Positions 1 through 9,239 of a DNA stretch of 64,000 nt are shown in pieces; position 1 is the first letter of the stretch; every line of letters begins with the position of its first letter. The notes under the pieces were generated by a model, which did no database searches, was not told the DNA's origin, and saw only the letters and a program-made list of their open reading frames with translations. Position numbers and translations under genes: made by a program. This DNA comes from Dipteris shenzhenensis (Eukaryota > Polypodiophyta > Polypodiopsida > Gleicheniales), in assembly GCA_047967505.1 (NCBI GenBank), contig CM106538.1; one strand, given 5' to 3'.

Positions 1-1
1 A

Positions 2-739
2 AAAGATACGGCGACAGAAGCGGAGCGTCCCAAACCCAAGATAACCAAAAGTAGGGCTCCAAGAAAGCAAAGCTCGAAGATTACCACACAGGTCGAAGCT
101 CAATCGGAACGCCTCAACCTTGTACAGCCTGCAGCTATGGCGGATTTTCCCAGGCCTCATCCTCGGCGGTCGATCACAGATCAGAGACGCAATCGTAGAG
201 CCGTTCAACGGGAGGAGCAGCCTGAGTTTACTCGTCAGCGAATCAAGCTCAAGACCAAGATGGCCTCGGTTCTGGCAAGCCAATTCGTTTACACTCCCAA
301 CACGAGATATGCTGTCGATATGTTTCAATACATGCATGTCACGGGGCTCAGATCCTTTGCCATAGCGATGGGATTGGAGCAACATACTGCCGAATCGGAC
401 GCAAATGCTGATGTTGTTCGGCTGCGGAACGCTGTAGTCCGGGGTTTGATAGAGAGGAATCAGATGTTGGATGCTCGGCGCGACGCAGGGGCAATCAACT
501 CGCCAGGCAATCACGGCATAATTGCATCCAAGATTGCAGGCGTCTTTCGACAGGCCTTGGAGACATTTAACCCTGGAGTAGGTGAAAATTTAGACAGGTT
601 TCCATTTGATGCAGACTTTGTCGTGGACTTCCTCAAAGCGCAGGGGCTGGACAGCGATGCGATGATAGTTGTGGTGGAATTCATCTTGGGGGAGGTTGAC
701 GGACTGTTTCAGGTAGCTAACATGAATTGCGCATGTTGA
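2..739 (+). CDS. Unknown protein, 5' end outside the window
   Basis: The frame is open from base 2 to a TGA at 737-739, so the gene starts before the window; the first in-frame ATG is at 137. The N-terminal stretch is rich in Lys, Arg, Gln and Pro, and the remainder is a mixed, globular-looking sequence with several hydrophobic stretches near the C-terminus (for example AMIVVVEFILGEVDGLFQ). Base composition is more GC-rich than the DNA to the right, which fits a real exon. A CAG|GTAGCT at about 711-718 could be a splice donor, in which case the last eight or so residues are intron read-through. I recognise no domain. It could be a host gene or the end of an unfamiliar transposon gene. Confidence 0.5.
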   Translation, partial: KDTATEAERPKPKITKSRAPRKQSSKITTQVEAQSERLNLVQPAAMADFPRPHPRRSITDQRRNRRAVQREEQPEFTRQRIKLKTKMASVLASQFVYTPNTRYAVDMFQYMHVTGLRSFAIAMGLEQHTAESDANADVVRLRNAVVRGLIERNQMLDARRDAGAINSPGNHGIIASKIAGVFRQALETFNPGVGENLDRFPFDADFVVDFLKAQGLDSDAMIVVVEFILGEVDGLFQVANMNCAC

Positions 740-1094
740 GAAGACGATCCATTACGTGCTGCAATAGCTGACGATCCGTTTGTAAGCTCCGAATAATTTG
801 AGTATCCCTTGCGAACGATGATCCGTTTGCAAGCTCTGTTTTGCGCTTATTAAGGATGATCACTTTATTGAGGCTCGTTCGATTCGATTGTTTTACACAA
901 TTGTTTGATTGCCTTCCAGATTCGACAAGGAACTTGAGGTTGATTACAGCTACACCATTTTGCCGTGGCGATGGGGACGAAGGGCTTTTTGCTTTTACAC
1001 ATTTGTTTGAACCAAGTTTCCGAGTGTTGCGTCAAGACGCCATAGATTATCTGTATCCCACAGTTCGTAGCGTATGTCTGGCTTCAACCAGGAT

Positions 1095-1224
1095 GTAGAA
1101 AGGGCTTCGTCGTCTCAGCCAGTCCAGGTGTGTGATGAATCTTTGAACATTGCGACGAAGTAGAAAGCGCTTCGTCGCCTCAGTCTGTCCAGCTTCGAAC
1201 ATTGCGACGATGATCTTTTCACTA
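1095..1224 (+). repeat. Two-copy tandem repeat, 65-bp spacing
   Basis: A unit starting GTAGAAAG(G/C)GCTTCGTCG at 1095 recurs at 1160, and both units run into GAACATTGCGACGA. The second is followed by a shorter repeat, ACGATGATCTTTTC, at 1207 and 1227. The copies are diverged, so this is an old local duplication. Confidence 0.7.
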
Positions 1225-1370
1225 TAACGATGATCTTTTCGCTTATATATTGAAGTCTCCGAATTCGTCTCTGTCATCTGCTTTTTCTGAGACCTCATTC
1301 CTTCATTCAGAGCGTCCTCATTCGTTCACCACTTACACCGGCGAAGAGCTTCATCCGGGAAACTGTTTCT

Positions 1371-1549
1371 GATCATTAATGCCTTGCTTGCTTGACTCTC
1401 TGAGATTTTTGGAGTTCTGTTTTGCACCAATGCAGTGGTCAAAAGTTGCTCATTCATCTGTTCTGCTTGGCCTGATCATTAATGCTTTGCTTGATTCAAA
1501 CTCTGAGATTTTTGGAGTTCTGTTTTGCACAAATGCGGTGGTCCAAATG
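1371..1549 (+). repeat. Two-copy tandem repeat, 103-bp spacing
   Basis: GATCATTAATGC(C/T)TTGCTTG starts at 1371 and again at 1474. Both copies continue through GAGATTTTTGGAGTTCTG to (A/T)GC(A/G)GTGGTC. The copies differ by scattered substitutions and small indels. Confidence 0.75.
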
Positions 1550-1994
1550 AGATCGACGACAGGGTCTCCCTAGTAGTCGCTGATGTTGCTCGGATCCTTT
1601 CTCTGCCTCATGCAGATTTGCTGTGGGCAGAGCATCCTCATTTCTTCGTATAGTTTGTTTAAAAATCTGGTTCTATTTTGCGTGGGCTGATCAACGGTCG
1701 GCTATTAATCCTAAGTTGGTCTTCTCAAGAACTGCTTATGATGCCTGCATTATTTCTGAAGTATTCATAGTTGCAGATGTCTAATCAGTTAAAACGTTTA
1801 ATTTGAGGTGCAGGTTAGTCGTGTCTCTGAATCTATAGCTCAACAACATGCTCCTGATAACATACAGTTATCTTTGTTACATGGTTAGCAGTCTTTCATT
1901 GCAGTAAAAAGTAAGATTAGTGGCAAAACGACGTATTTCATAGCATTCACTGAAAGCAAATTAGCTTCTCCATACTTCAAAACTGGGAAGTATT

Positions 1995-2050
1995 TATGAA
2001 GTCTGGGGTTATGTAAAAACTCTATGAAATCTGGGGTTATGTAAAAACTG
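1995..2050 (+). repeat. 28-bp tandem duplication
   Basis: Two adjacent 28-bp units beginning TATGAA and containing CTGGGGTTATGTAAAAACT, with one or two differences. Nothing coding. Confidence 0.85.
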
Positions 2051-2854
2051 TACATCTTTGATTTCATGCACGAATCTCCATAAGGGGAAAAGGAAACATG
2101 TTAATATGGGAAAGGTTAGAGAGTGAGCAAGATCTTATGCAAACAAACTTAGAAACTAATTATGTGTGCCCTTCTTTCCTTATTTTCATATCCATGGGAA
2201 ATGGGTTCATGTACCACTTTGAATGATGAGTACATCACATGTAAACAACATGTAGAACGGATCCATTTCACAAGAGCCAAGATCATACTAAAACAACCTC
2301 AATCTTGTCCCTTATATGGGTGAATCTTTAGGTCACTTCTTCCACTAAGAAACTATCAACATCCTTTATATGGTTGAATGGTTAGGTCACTACTTCTAGT
2401 AAGAAAATAATCAACATTCCTTAATGTAAAATGTCTCAAATTATTGCACTCAACGTAATTCATAAAAGTTTAAATCTCCAAAAGAGGTCCCCCAATAGAA
2501 AAGAGAAAAAGGGAGGAGGGGAGTGAAAGAGAGGGTGGGGGGATAAATAGGAGAGTGATGAAGTCCCTGTATTTATGAGGGAGGGGCCCCCTCTCCGTTT
2601 ATTTAGGAGGATAAAATTTGAAAAACATCTACTTTCTTAATAGTACCTTTTAGTGAGGCCCTATAAGCTCATAGAGGAATTCTTGAGCTCAAATCCCCAT
2701 TTGAATGAAAATTCGAAGCTATCTTACTACAAGGCACAGGCTGTTTTTCGACGAAAATACTGACCTTTTTTTCACTAAAAAGTTCTTTTTTAATGGGTGC
2801 AAAGGTCGGTATTTACGTCACTGTTAGTGTTGAAAAAGAAATATCGCTATACAA

Positions 2855-2925
2855 GTGTCGCTATATAGCGACTCTAGTAAACGTCATTATATAGCGACAT
2901 TGGTAAAGTGTCACTATATAGCAAC
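2855..2925. repeat. Subterminal palindromic motif cluster
   Basis: Three near-copies of GTCGCTATATAGCGAC at 2855-2872, 2882-2898 and 2908-2925, spaced about 27 bp. Each is almost perfectly palindromic. The position, between a TnpA-like gene and a presumed terminus, suggests binding sites for the element's own TnpA-like protein. Confidence 0.6.
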
Positions 2926-3203
2926 GCTTAACAAAAACTAAAAGAAAACATTAGTGGGGCTAAAGAGAGCCACAACAAGCCTTGTTTTGTCCCATTAATG
3001 TTTTCTTTTTAGTAATTACAAAAGAATGTTAACAAGCACACAAGCGAGATAAAACTCTCAAACCTTGTTTGTAACAAAACTTTCCTTGTAAAAGGGGTGA
3101 TACAAAATCGCTCAAATGAGTCGAGAGACACAAGCATATACATGTCAAAGATATACAACATTGTTTGTTACAAAATTATCCTTTCGAAAAGGATGATTCA
3201 AAA

Positions 3204-3346
3204 TCGTACTACTACTACTACTACTACTACTACTGCTACTGCTACTGCTGCTGCTGCTACTGCTGCTGCTGCTGCTGCTACTCCTGCTGCTGCCACTGCT
3301 GCCGCTGTCGCCGCTGCTGCCGCCGCCGCTGTTGCCGCCGCTGCTC
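3204..3346. repeat. Trinucleotide microsatellite (ACT/GCT/GCC)
   Basis: About 140 bp of trinucleotide repeats drifting from CTA to GCT and GCC units. It overlaps the likely 3' exon of the decayed TnpA-like gene and creates long poly-Ser, poly-Tyr, poly-Ala and poly-Cys frames on both strands that are not genes. Confidence 0.9.
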
Positions 3347-4867
3347 ATCCGAATCATCATGGCTGTCCTCGTCGTCGTTGTGGCTGTGTTGGCTTGATCC
3401 CGGCCCTCCTGAGCTACGCATGATCCCTGGCTCTCGTCGAAGCCGTGTAAGCCAAATCCCTCGTCATCGCCGCTCACCTTTGCTGATGGGACGTTTGAGC
3501 TTGCATCCTAAGAGTAAAACCATATTAATTGGAAATTAGATTGGAACTTAAAGAATAAAACAATTTAAAAAGTGAGATTACAAGTAGGAGTAGACTTATC
3601 CCGTGCGAGCAACCACCTCAACCCAATCGACTGTCGCTCCCATGGCCTCCATCTCAATAAACCACAGTCCTATATGGAACGCGCTTCTCACCTCTTTGTC
3701 TATGGAAAGGCGACCCATCGCAGCTTGTTGTGGGTCCAATTTATGAGAGTTAAATAAAGTGCATGGAATATGTAATAGAACAAATAAAACAATAAATTAA
3801 ATGAGAAGAAGTAGACTTACCACCCATCCTCGAACACCAACTGTCCACCTACACCAAAGTGCAAAGTACTTACAGAGTCTAGCCATCTCCTCGTAGCCCT
3901 CCTCTAACTCTCGAACTTTTTGGGATGGTCCTTGTACTCCTTTAAAAACTTCCAGTCAGCTTTGTCTGCCCAGCTGGGCTTAGCCTTCCCCTTTGCAATG
4001 GAAGTACGCAAGGTTGACCTACGATGCTTCAAGAAAGAACACATGCAGTCTCGCATGTACTCCTCGTTGAACTCCCAATTTGGGGGGTTAGGGTATTGTC
4101 TTTTCAATTTATCGATGACTGCCTTCTTCTTTTCTTCATCTTGGTACCGCTAGTGAGTAGCTATGCCGCTCTTGAAGTGGTGGTTCATCAACTGCCTCAT
4201 GGTGGCCAGCACTTCTGAGTCCTTTTTATTTTCTATTATATCTCCAGTCCTAGTGATTTCATAGTACAAGTCCTTAGGCGGGAAAGGAGGATCATGAGAG
4301 TGGCAGAGCTAGAGCGAGGGGTGTTACTACGAGCGCTTACGGAGCGAGGAGTAGCAGAGGGAGTGGGAGAGGGCAAGGGACTTGACTAGTACTGGGTCTC
4401 ATGACCAAGTGGAGACCTGTAGGGATGTGAGTGTGCTGACTGTCTACATCTCTCGAGTCAGCACAATAGCTTCGACCCTTCCTGCTCTTCCTTCCCTTAC
4501 GATGGATATGCTTAGGTAATGACCCCTCAGTCTAAGGGGCTAGAGGGGACGGTTGTCAAGTAGGTCAAACCATCGGTGTAGGAGAGGAAAGAGCTAAGGT
4601 TCTCTAGGATAGTAGAGAGAAGAATCTCGCTACCTCCGCATCTGTCATTGGTGCGATAAACTTGGCAGGACTCTCGATGAAGCCATGGACTGCTAGCAAA
4701 GGAGTTCCGCGAGGAGTAGTCATAGTGCTAGGCCCGAGGGGAGTCTGGCCAAGGGTAGGGCCCGGGGGAGTTGGTTGAGTGGAATTAAAGTCCTCTAGAG
4801 AGTAGAGATGATGAGGTCTCCTCTTACAAGGATTTTTGTACTCATCAGACGTGCGACGTGATCCCAT
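3265..4867 (-). pseudogene. Decayed TnpA-like (plant transposase_24-like) gene of CACTA-2
   Basis: The first segment starts at an ATG at 4867 (MGSRRTSDEYKN) and is Pro/Thr-rich. Further on, a frame reads DLYYEITRTGDI (around 4245-4270) and RQYPNPPNWEF (around 4080-4100), matching IYYDITQTGGI and RYPNPPNRQF in the TnpA-like gene at 25708-27170. That exon ends at a good donor (3821|GTAAGT). A second exon (about 3600-3740) would end near 3603, but its donor reads ATAAGT instead of GTAAGT. A third starts after TTTTACTCTTAG at 3510 and runs into an acidic, then repeat-coded, tail. In-frame TAG codons interrupt the main exon, and the stretch 4260-4600 is not continuous in one frame. In CACTA elements such proteins bind subterminal repeats; that role is inferred. 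Confidence 0.6.
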
Positions 4868-5093
4868 GTCTAATTTTATGAAAAGCCAGTTTTGAAATTA
4901 TAAATATTTATGAAAGGCAAGTGTAATCCAAGAAGGTTTTTATATATTAAAAAATATCGCCAAAAATACTATTGTTAAGCAAGAGTTCTCATGTACAAAA
5001 AGAGAGCGCAAAATATATCTCCAAAATTATGCTTAAGCAAAATTTGTCTTCAAAAGACACATTCTCCAAAAATGCCAAAATAGTAGAGGAGGT
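4868..5093. other. AT-rich spacer inside CACTA-2
   Basis: Intergenic DNA between the two decayed minus-strand frames. No motif cluster recognised. Confidence 0.4.
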
Positions 5094-5545
5094 CTACTGC
5101 TTTGCATTACTGTCCAATGTACTTTCCTCCTCCGAGCCGCTAGGCGGGTCACTCGAGACCTCATCCTCCACTTCTTCTAATATGCAATGATACTCTTCAG
5201 GAATTATGTATTGGGAATCCACATAGGCCTCCACACAACCCATTATGTCCTTTATACAATCATCTTTGGTGCTCCAGCGATCGTGGCGGTCTCTCCAAAA
5301 CCTATGGAGATCCCGTAGGTTGTGTCGTGTGTTCCTCAGTCACGCCTGCTCCTCTACCCTACAGCTTGGACCCCACCCATGTGCACACACCTAGACGTTG
5401 TACTTCACCTAGTCGCTATCATGCACAATCTTCTCTTTTACATGATCTAGCAGAGAATCTATGTCTATAATCTATGAGATGTGGGGAACCGGGTTGGGGT
5501 TTTGGAGGACAGCTGTGGGTGAGGGCGTGGTTATTCCATTTAGAA
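5094..5545 (-). pseudogene. Decayed reading frame of unknown function
   Basis: One minus-strand frame runs from about 5545 to a terminal TAG at 5096-5094 with protein-like composition: a charged helical middle (LRNTRHNLRDLHRFWRDRHD), then IIPEEYHCILEEVEDE and an acidic Ser/Glu-rich tail. It is broken by three TAG codons and one TGA (5342-5340). The flanking residues suggest Gln (CAG) or Arg (CGA) originally, i.e. C-to-T changes. The 5' side is lost at the copia-1 junction. It may be the C-terminal part of a second CACTA-2 protein, but I do not recognise the family. Confidence 0.45.
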
Positions 5546-8429
5546 TCGAGAGAGCCATGAAACTGCACCTCCAATGAATGAGAAAACATATCTTGTAGTA
5601 GACCTCCTGGTGTCTACATTCCCTGCAAAATCAGCATCTGCATATCCAACAATAGATGTGTCCTTCCTCCCAAAGAAATGCACATGTTCTTTGTACCATT
5701 CAAGTATCTCATGATACCTTTCACTGCCTCCCAATGCTTCTTGCTAGGATTTGCCATATACTTGCTAACAGCTCCCACTGCAAAAGCAATATCTGGATGT
5801 GTAGCAACCATGGCATACATCAAGCTTCCTACTGCGGATGCGTAAGGTATCTTTGCAATTTCAGCCCGCTCCTCATTTGACTTAGGGCTGTCCACTTGGC
5901 TGAGTTTCACATATGGAGGCAACAGAGTACTTATGGACTTCCCCCTCTCCATATTGAAACACTCAAGTACCTTGCTAATGTACTCTTTCTATGACAAATG
6001 AAGGAGTTTCTTGTTCCTATCCCGAACAATCCTCATGCCAAGTATGTGACTGGCATCACCCAAATCCTTCATGTCAAAGGTCTTATGCAACCTTTTCTTT
6101 AAGGCATCCACATCCAAAGTAGATTTCTCAGCAATAAGCATGTCATCAACATATAAAATCAAAATAAGAAGGCTGCCATCTGATGCCTTCTTTGTGTAGA
6201 GGCAATGATTTGTCTCACTCTGTGTGTACCCTTGGGATCGCATAAATGCATCAAACTTATGATACCACTACCTAGGAGCCTGCTTCAGCCCATAAAGACT
6301 TTTCTGAAGCTTGCATACCATCCATTCTTTGCCCTGCACAACAAACCCCTCTGGCTGCTGCATATAGATGTTCTCATGAAGATCTCCATGTAGAAAAAAT
6401 GTTTTTACATCCGTTTGAACAAGCTCCATGTCCTCTCTAGCAACCAATGCAAGCACTATACGAAGGGTAGTCATCTTCACCACTGGGAAAAAGATCTCAT
6501 CAAAGTCAATACCCATCTCCTACTTAAAACCCTTAGCTGCCAACCTTGCTTTATACTTAGGCAATGCATCTGCTGGAGACATCTTCGACTTGTAAACCCA
6601 TTTGCATGGCAATGCAATCCTTTGGGCAAATAAACCAAATCCCAAGTAGGATTCTTCATCAAAGAATCCATCTCTGACTGCATAGCCTTCTCCCACTTAT
6701 GCTTGTCATTCCTAGACATAGCATCCTCAAAGCATGAAGGCTCACCAAATCTGTCAACATGACATAATCTAGAGATGGAGCATATCTCTGTGGAGGTCAT
6801 GAAACTCTAGTGGAATGTCTCAACACTTGCTCACCATGAGCATCTTGCTGTCCCAACTGATTTTCCTGCATAACCTGAGGTTGTCCACCTAGATGTGGCT
6901 CTCCCACCTCACGATCTATGGGTTGTCCATGCCTTGCATCATGTGGAACAGGTTGTGCATGCCTCTCATATGGTGGTTGTCCATCCTCTTGAAACACCAC
7001 TCTGCGTATCTCAACAGTCTTTTTTGGCTTCTTGTGCATCTTGTCCTCATTAAAGATAATATCATGGTTGAGTACTATCTTCCTGGCCTCTGGATCCCAC
7101 AATCGGTATCCCATCTCACTTGAATCACCATATTCAAGAAAAATGCACTTCCTTGACTTTGGATCAAGCTTGCTGCATTTTTCCTTAGGGATATGAACAT
7201 AAGCTTCACAGCCAAATACACAAAGATGCCCATAAGATGGTGTCTTGCTTGACCAAACCTCTTCTGACACTTTTCCATCTATTGCCTAGCTAGGCGATCT
7301 ATTGATAAGATGTACTGCTGTCTTGATAGACTCAGCCCAAAAGCCATGAGGTAGAGCGGCATTAGAAAGCATGCTTATATTCCTTTCTTGAATAGTTCTA
7401 TTCATCTTCTCAGCAATCCCATTCTGAGAAGGATTCTCAGGAGTAGTCAACTCCCGCTTGATTCCACATAGCTCACAAAAATTCTTAAATGCATGAGAGG
7501 TATACTCTCCTCCATTATCAGTGCGCAAGCATTTGAGCTTCTTGCCCGACTAATTTTCAACAAATGCTAAGAACTTTTGAAATGCATCAAAGACATCACT
7601 CGCCTTCCGAAGAGGATAGACACACCTTCCGTGTAGCATCATCAATGAATGTAGCAAAGTAAGAAGCACCACCCAATGAGATAGTAGGAATAGGTCCGCA
7701 CACATCACTATGAACCAACTCCAATGGTTCAAGCCTCTTCTTGCCCAAAGATTTTTTATGTGAAGACCGTGTTTGCTTCCCATACATGCAATGCTCACAC
7801 ATGCTAAAATTTGAAAAGATAAACACGGGAACATATTGCAAACCAAAAGGTATCTTCAGTCCTGTCATGCTCATGTGTCCCAACCGACGATGCCACAAAG
7901 AGATGGATGGCTGCTCGGTCACATTGATTACATTATCTCTTATGCCTGACACATGCATTGAGTACAACGTTCCATGCTTGGAACCTTTAGCAATCACAAG
8001 TGACCCTTTGCTTATTTTCCATGTATTGTTGCCAAAAAACACATGATAGCCATCATCATCAAGCTATCCTGTACTTATCAAGCTCTTTTTCAGATTTGGA
8101 ACATGCCTAACATTCTTGAGTACAAATGTAGAACCATTAAGAAGAGACAAGTGGATATCTCCCACTCCAACAATGTCACATGGATAATCATTTCCAAGTC
8201 TCACGGTTCCTTTCCTTCTTGCATCATCAATGGTAAACCACTCCCTATGTGGAGTGACATGGAAAGATGCTCCTGAATCTAGTATCCAATTCTGTGACAA
8301 TGCATCATCACTAGTCACAAGAAAAGCATGCTCAAACATAGAGGTATAAAGAATGTCACCCTCATCACTATTGTTACTTATGGCATTCAGTTCCTCTATA
8401 TTGACCGTGGATTTCTCTTCCTTCTTGGG
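5546..8429 (-). pseudogene. pol: Copia-1 pol: protease, integrase, RT, partial RNase H
   Basis: From right to left: protease (WILDSGASFHVT, about 8270), GAG-pre-integrase (WHRRLGHMS, about 7890), integrase core (SDVCGP, RTDNGGEY and GIAEKMNR at 7710-7400), the copia GYRLWDPEARK block (about 7090), RT (LQKSLYGLKQAPR at 6270; YVDDM at about 6150) and RNase H start (YADADFAGNVDTRRS, about 5620). A copia pol is normally one long frame. Here it is broken by in-frame TAG at the gag/pol boundary, near 8065, near 7548 and near 7284, a TGA near 6797, and frameshifts near 7625 and 6750. Most stops sit where CAG or CGA fits. The element cannot make a functional polyprotein. Confidence 0.85.
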
Positions 8430-9239
8430 CTACACGTTAGCTTTTCCTTTGCCTTTATCGTTCTTCCATTTGTAGCAATCCTTTTTGAAATGGCCTTTCT
8501 TCCCACAATAGAAGCATTCCAAATCCTTTTTGGCATGGGATTTTCCTCTAGATTTGCTTCTAGACTTGCTTGTATTTCTGTCATGGTATTTCCCCCTGGA
8601 ATATGACCTCCCTCTCACATTGAGAGCACTTGAACTTTTAGTTCCAGCATTGTTCTTTCTATTTACCTCCTCAGTGAGAAGGCTACTCTCAACATCACTG
8701 CTTGTCAGGCCTCCTGCATGGGCTGAATTGCTTATAGTTGTCCTAAAAGTGTCCCAATTTTCAAGAAGGGTGACCAATAAGAACATTGCCTTAACTGAGT
8801 CATCAAAGGCAATTTTCTGAGCTGAAAGTTGACTAAAAATTGTGTTAAACTCATTTAAATGGCTGGACATTGAAGTCCCTTCTTCCATGCGAAGATCTAT
8901 GAGTTTCTTCAGCCAATACACTTGACAAGTGGCACTCTGCTTCTCATAAAGATCATGCAACTTTATCCACACACCATAAGCACCACCTGCAGTATCTTTC
9001 ACATTGAAATACACCGATTTTGAAAGTGTGAGCATGATCGTGGAGCATGCAAGTGCATCCAATTCCTTCCACCCTTCATCATCTTCCCAATCCTCTGGCT
9101 TTATCCCTTTGCATTTTATAGGATTTACTTGCTTCTTCTGCACCAGAACATTGTAGATTTGCTCCTTCCAATAGGAGAAGTTTGTGCCATCCAACTTCTC
9201 AATGTTAAACAATGCATTCTCTAATGCCGAAGCCATCAC
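8430..9239 (-). pseudogene. gag: Copia-1 gag (capsid/nucleocapsid)
   Basis: An uninterrupted frame of 269 residues. The N-terminus has the copia gag signature (LDGTNFSYWKEQI), followed by the helical UBN2-type capsid region, a basic Arg/Ser/Lys-rich linker, and a CCHC zinc knuckle with C242, C245, H250 and C255. Gag packages the element's RNA into virus-like particles. A TAG just after KANV separates it from pol, which continues in the same frame; in autonomous copia elements the two are fused, so this stop is probably a mutation. Gag itself could still be translated. Confidence 0.85.

Larger units (their letters stand above)
740..2734. other. Non-coding stretch with short direct repeats
   Basis: No convincing gene. 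Short diverged direct repeats occur throughout, for example GATCCGTTTG(T/C)AAGCTC near 772 and 821, plus the tandem repeats listed separately. Bases 2480-2560 are a purine-rich G/A tract. A TATATAT-like element at about 1243-1250 precedes pyrimidine-rich DNA and could be a promoter, but no protein follows it. Confidence 0.5.
2735..5545 (-). mobile_element. Degenerate CACTA-type transposon remnant (CACTA-2)
   Basis: The stretch holds a decayed TnpA-like gene on the minus strand, related to the one in the complete CACTA element at 20572-27752, plus a second decayed reading frame. Beyond the gene's 3' side is a cluster of palindromic GTCGCTATATAGCGAC-like motifs (2855-2925), typical of subterminal CACTA repeats. 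TACTACAAGG at about 2737 resembles an eroded CACTACAAG terminus, so the left boundary is a guess. On the right the remnant is cut by copia-1 at about 5545; no second terminus or target duplication was found. Confidence 0.6.
5546..9239 (-). mobile_element. Ty1/copia element copia-1, truncated at both ends
   Basis: Coding order on the minus strand is gag, protease, integrase, reverse transcriptase, start of RNase H, as in Ty1/copia elements. The 3' end stops inside RNase H (after GGAVSWLSRF) and abuts the CACTA-2 remnant. No primer binding site or LTR is recognisable right of the gag start at 9239, so both LTRs appear lost. Confidence 0.8.

Noticed and set aside
3145-3539. Long frames rich in Ser, Ala, Tyr or Cys on both strands
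   Set aside because: They are translations of a trinucleotide microsatellite. Only the short non-repeat part may belong to a decayed TnpA-like exon.
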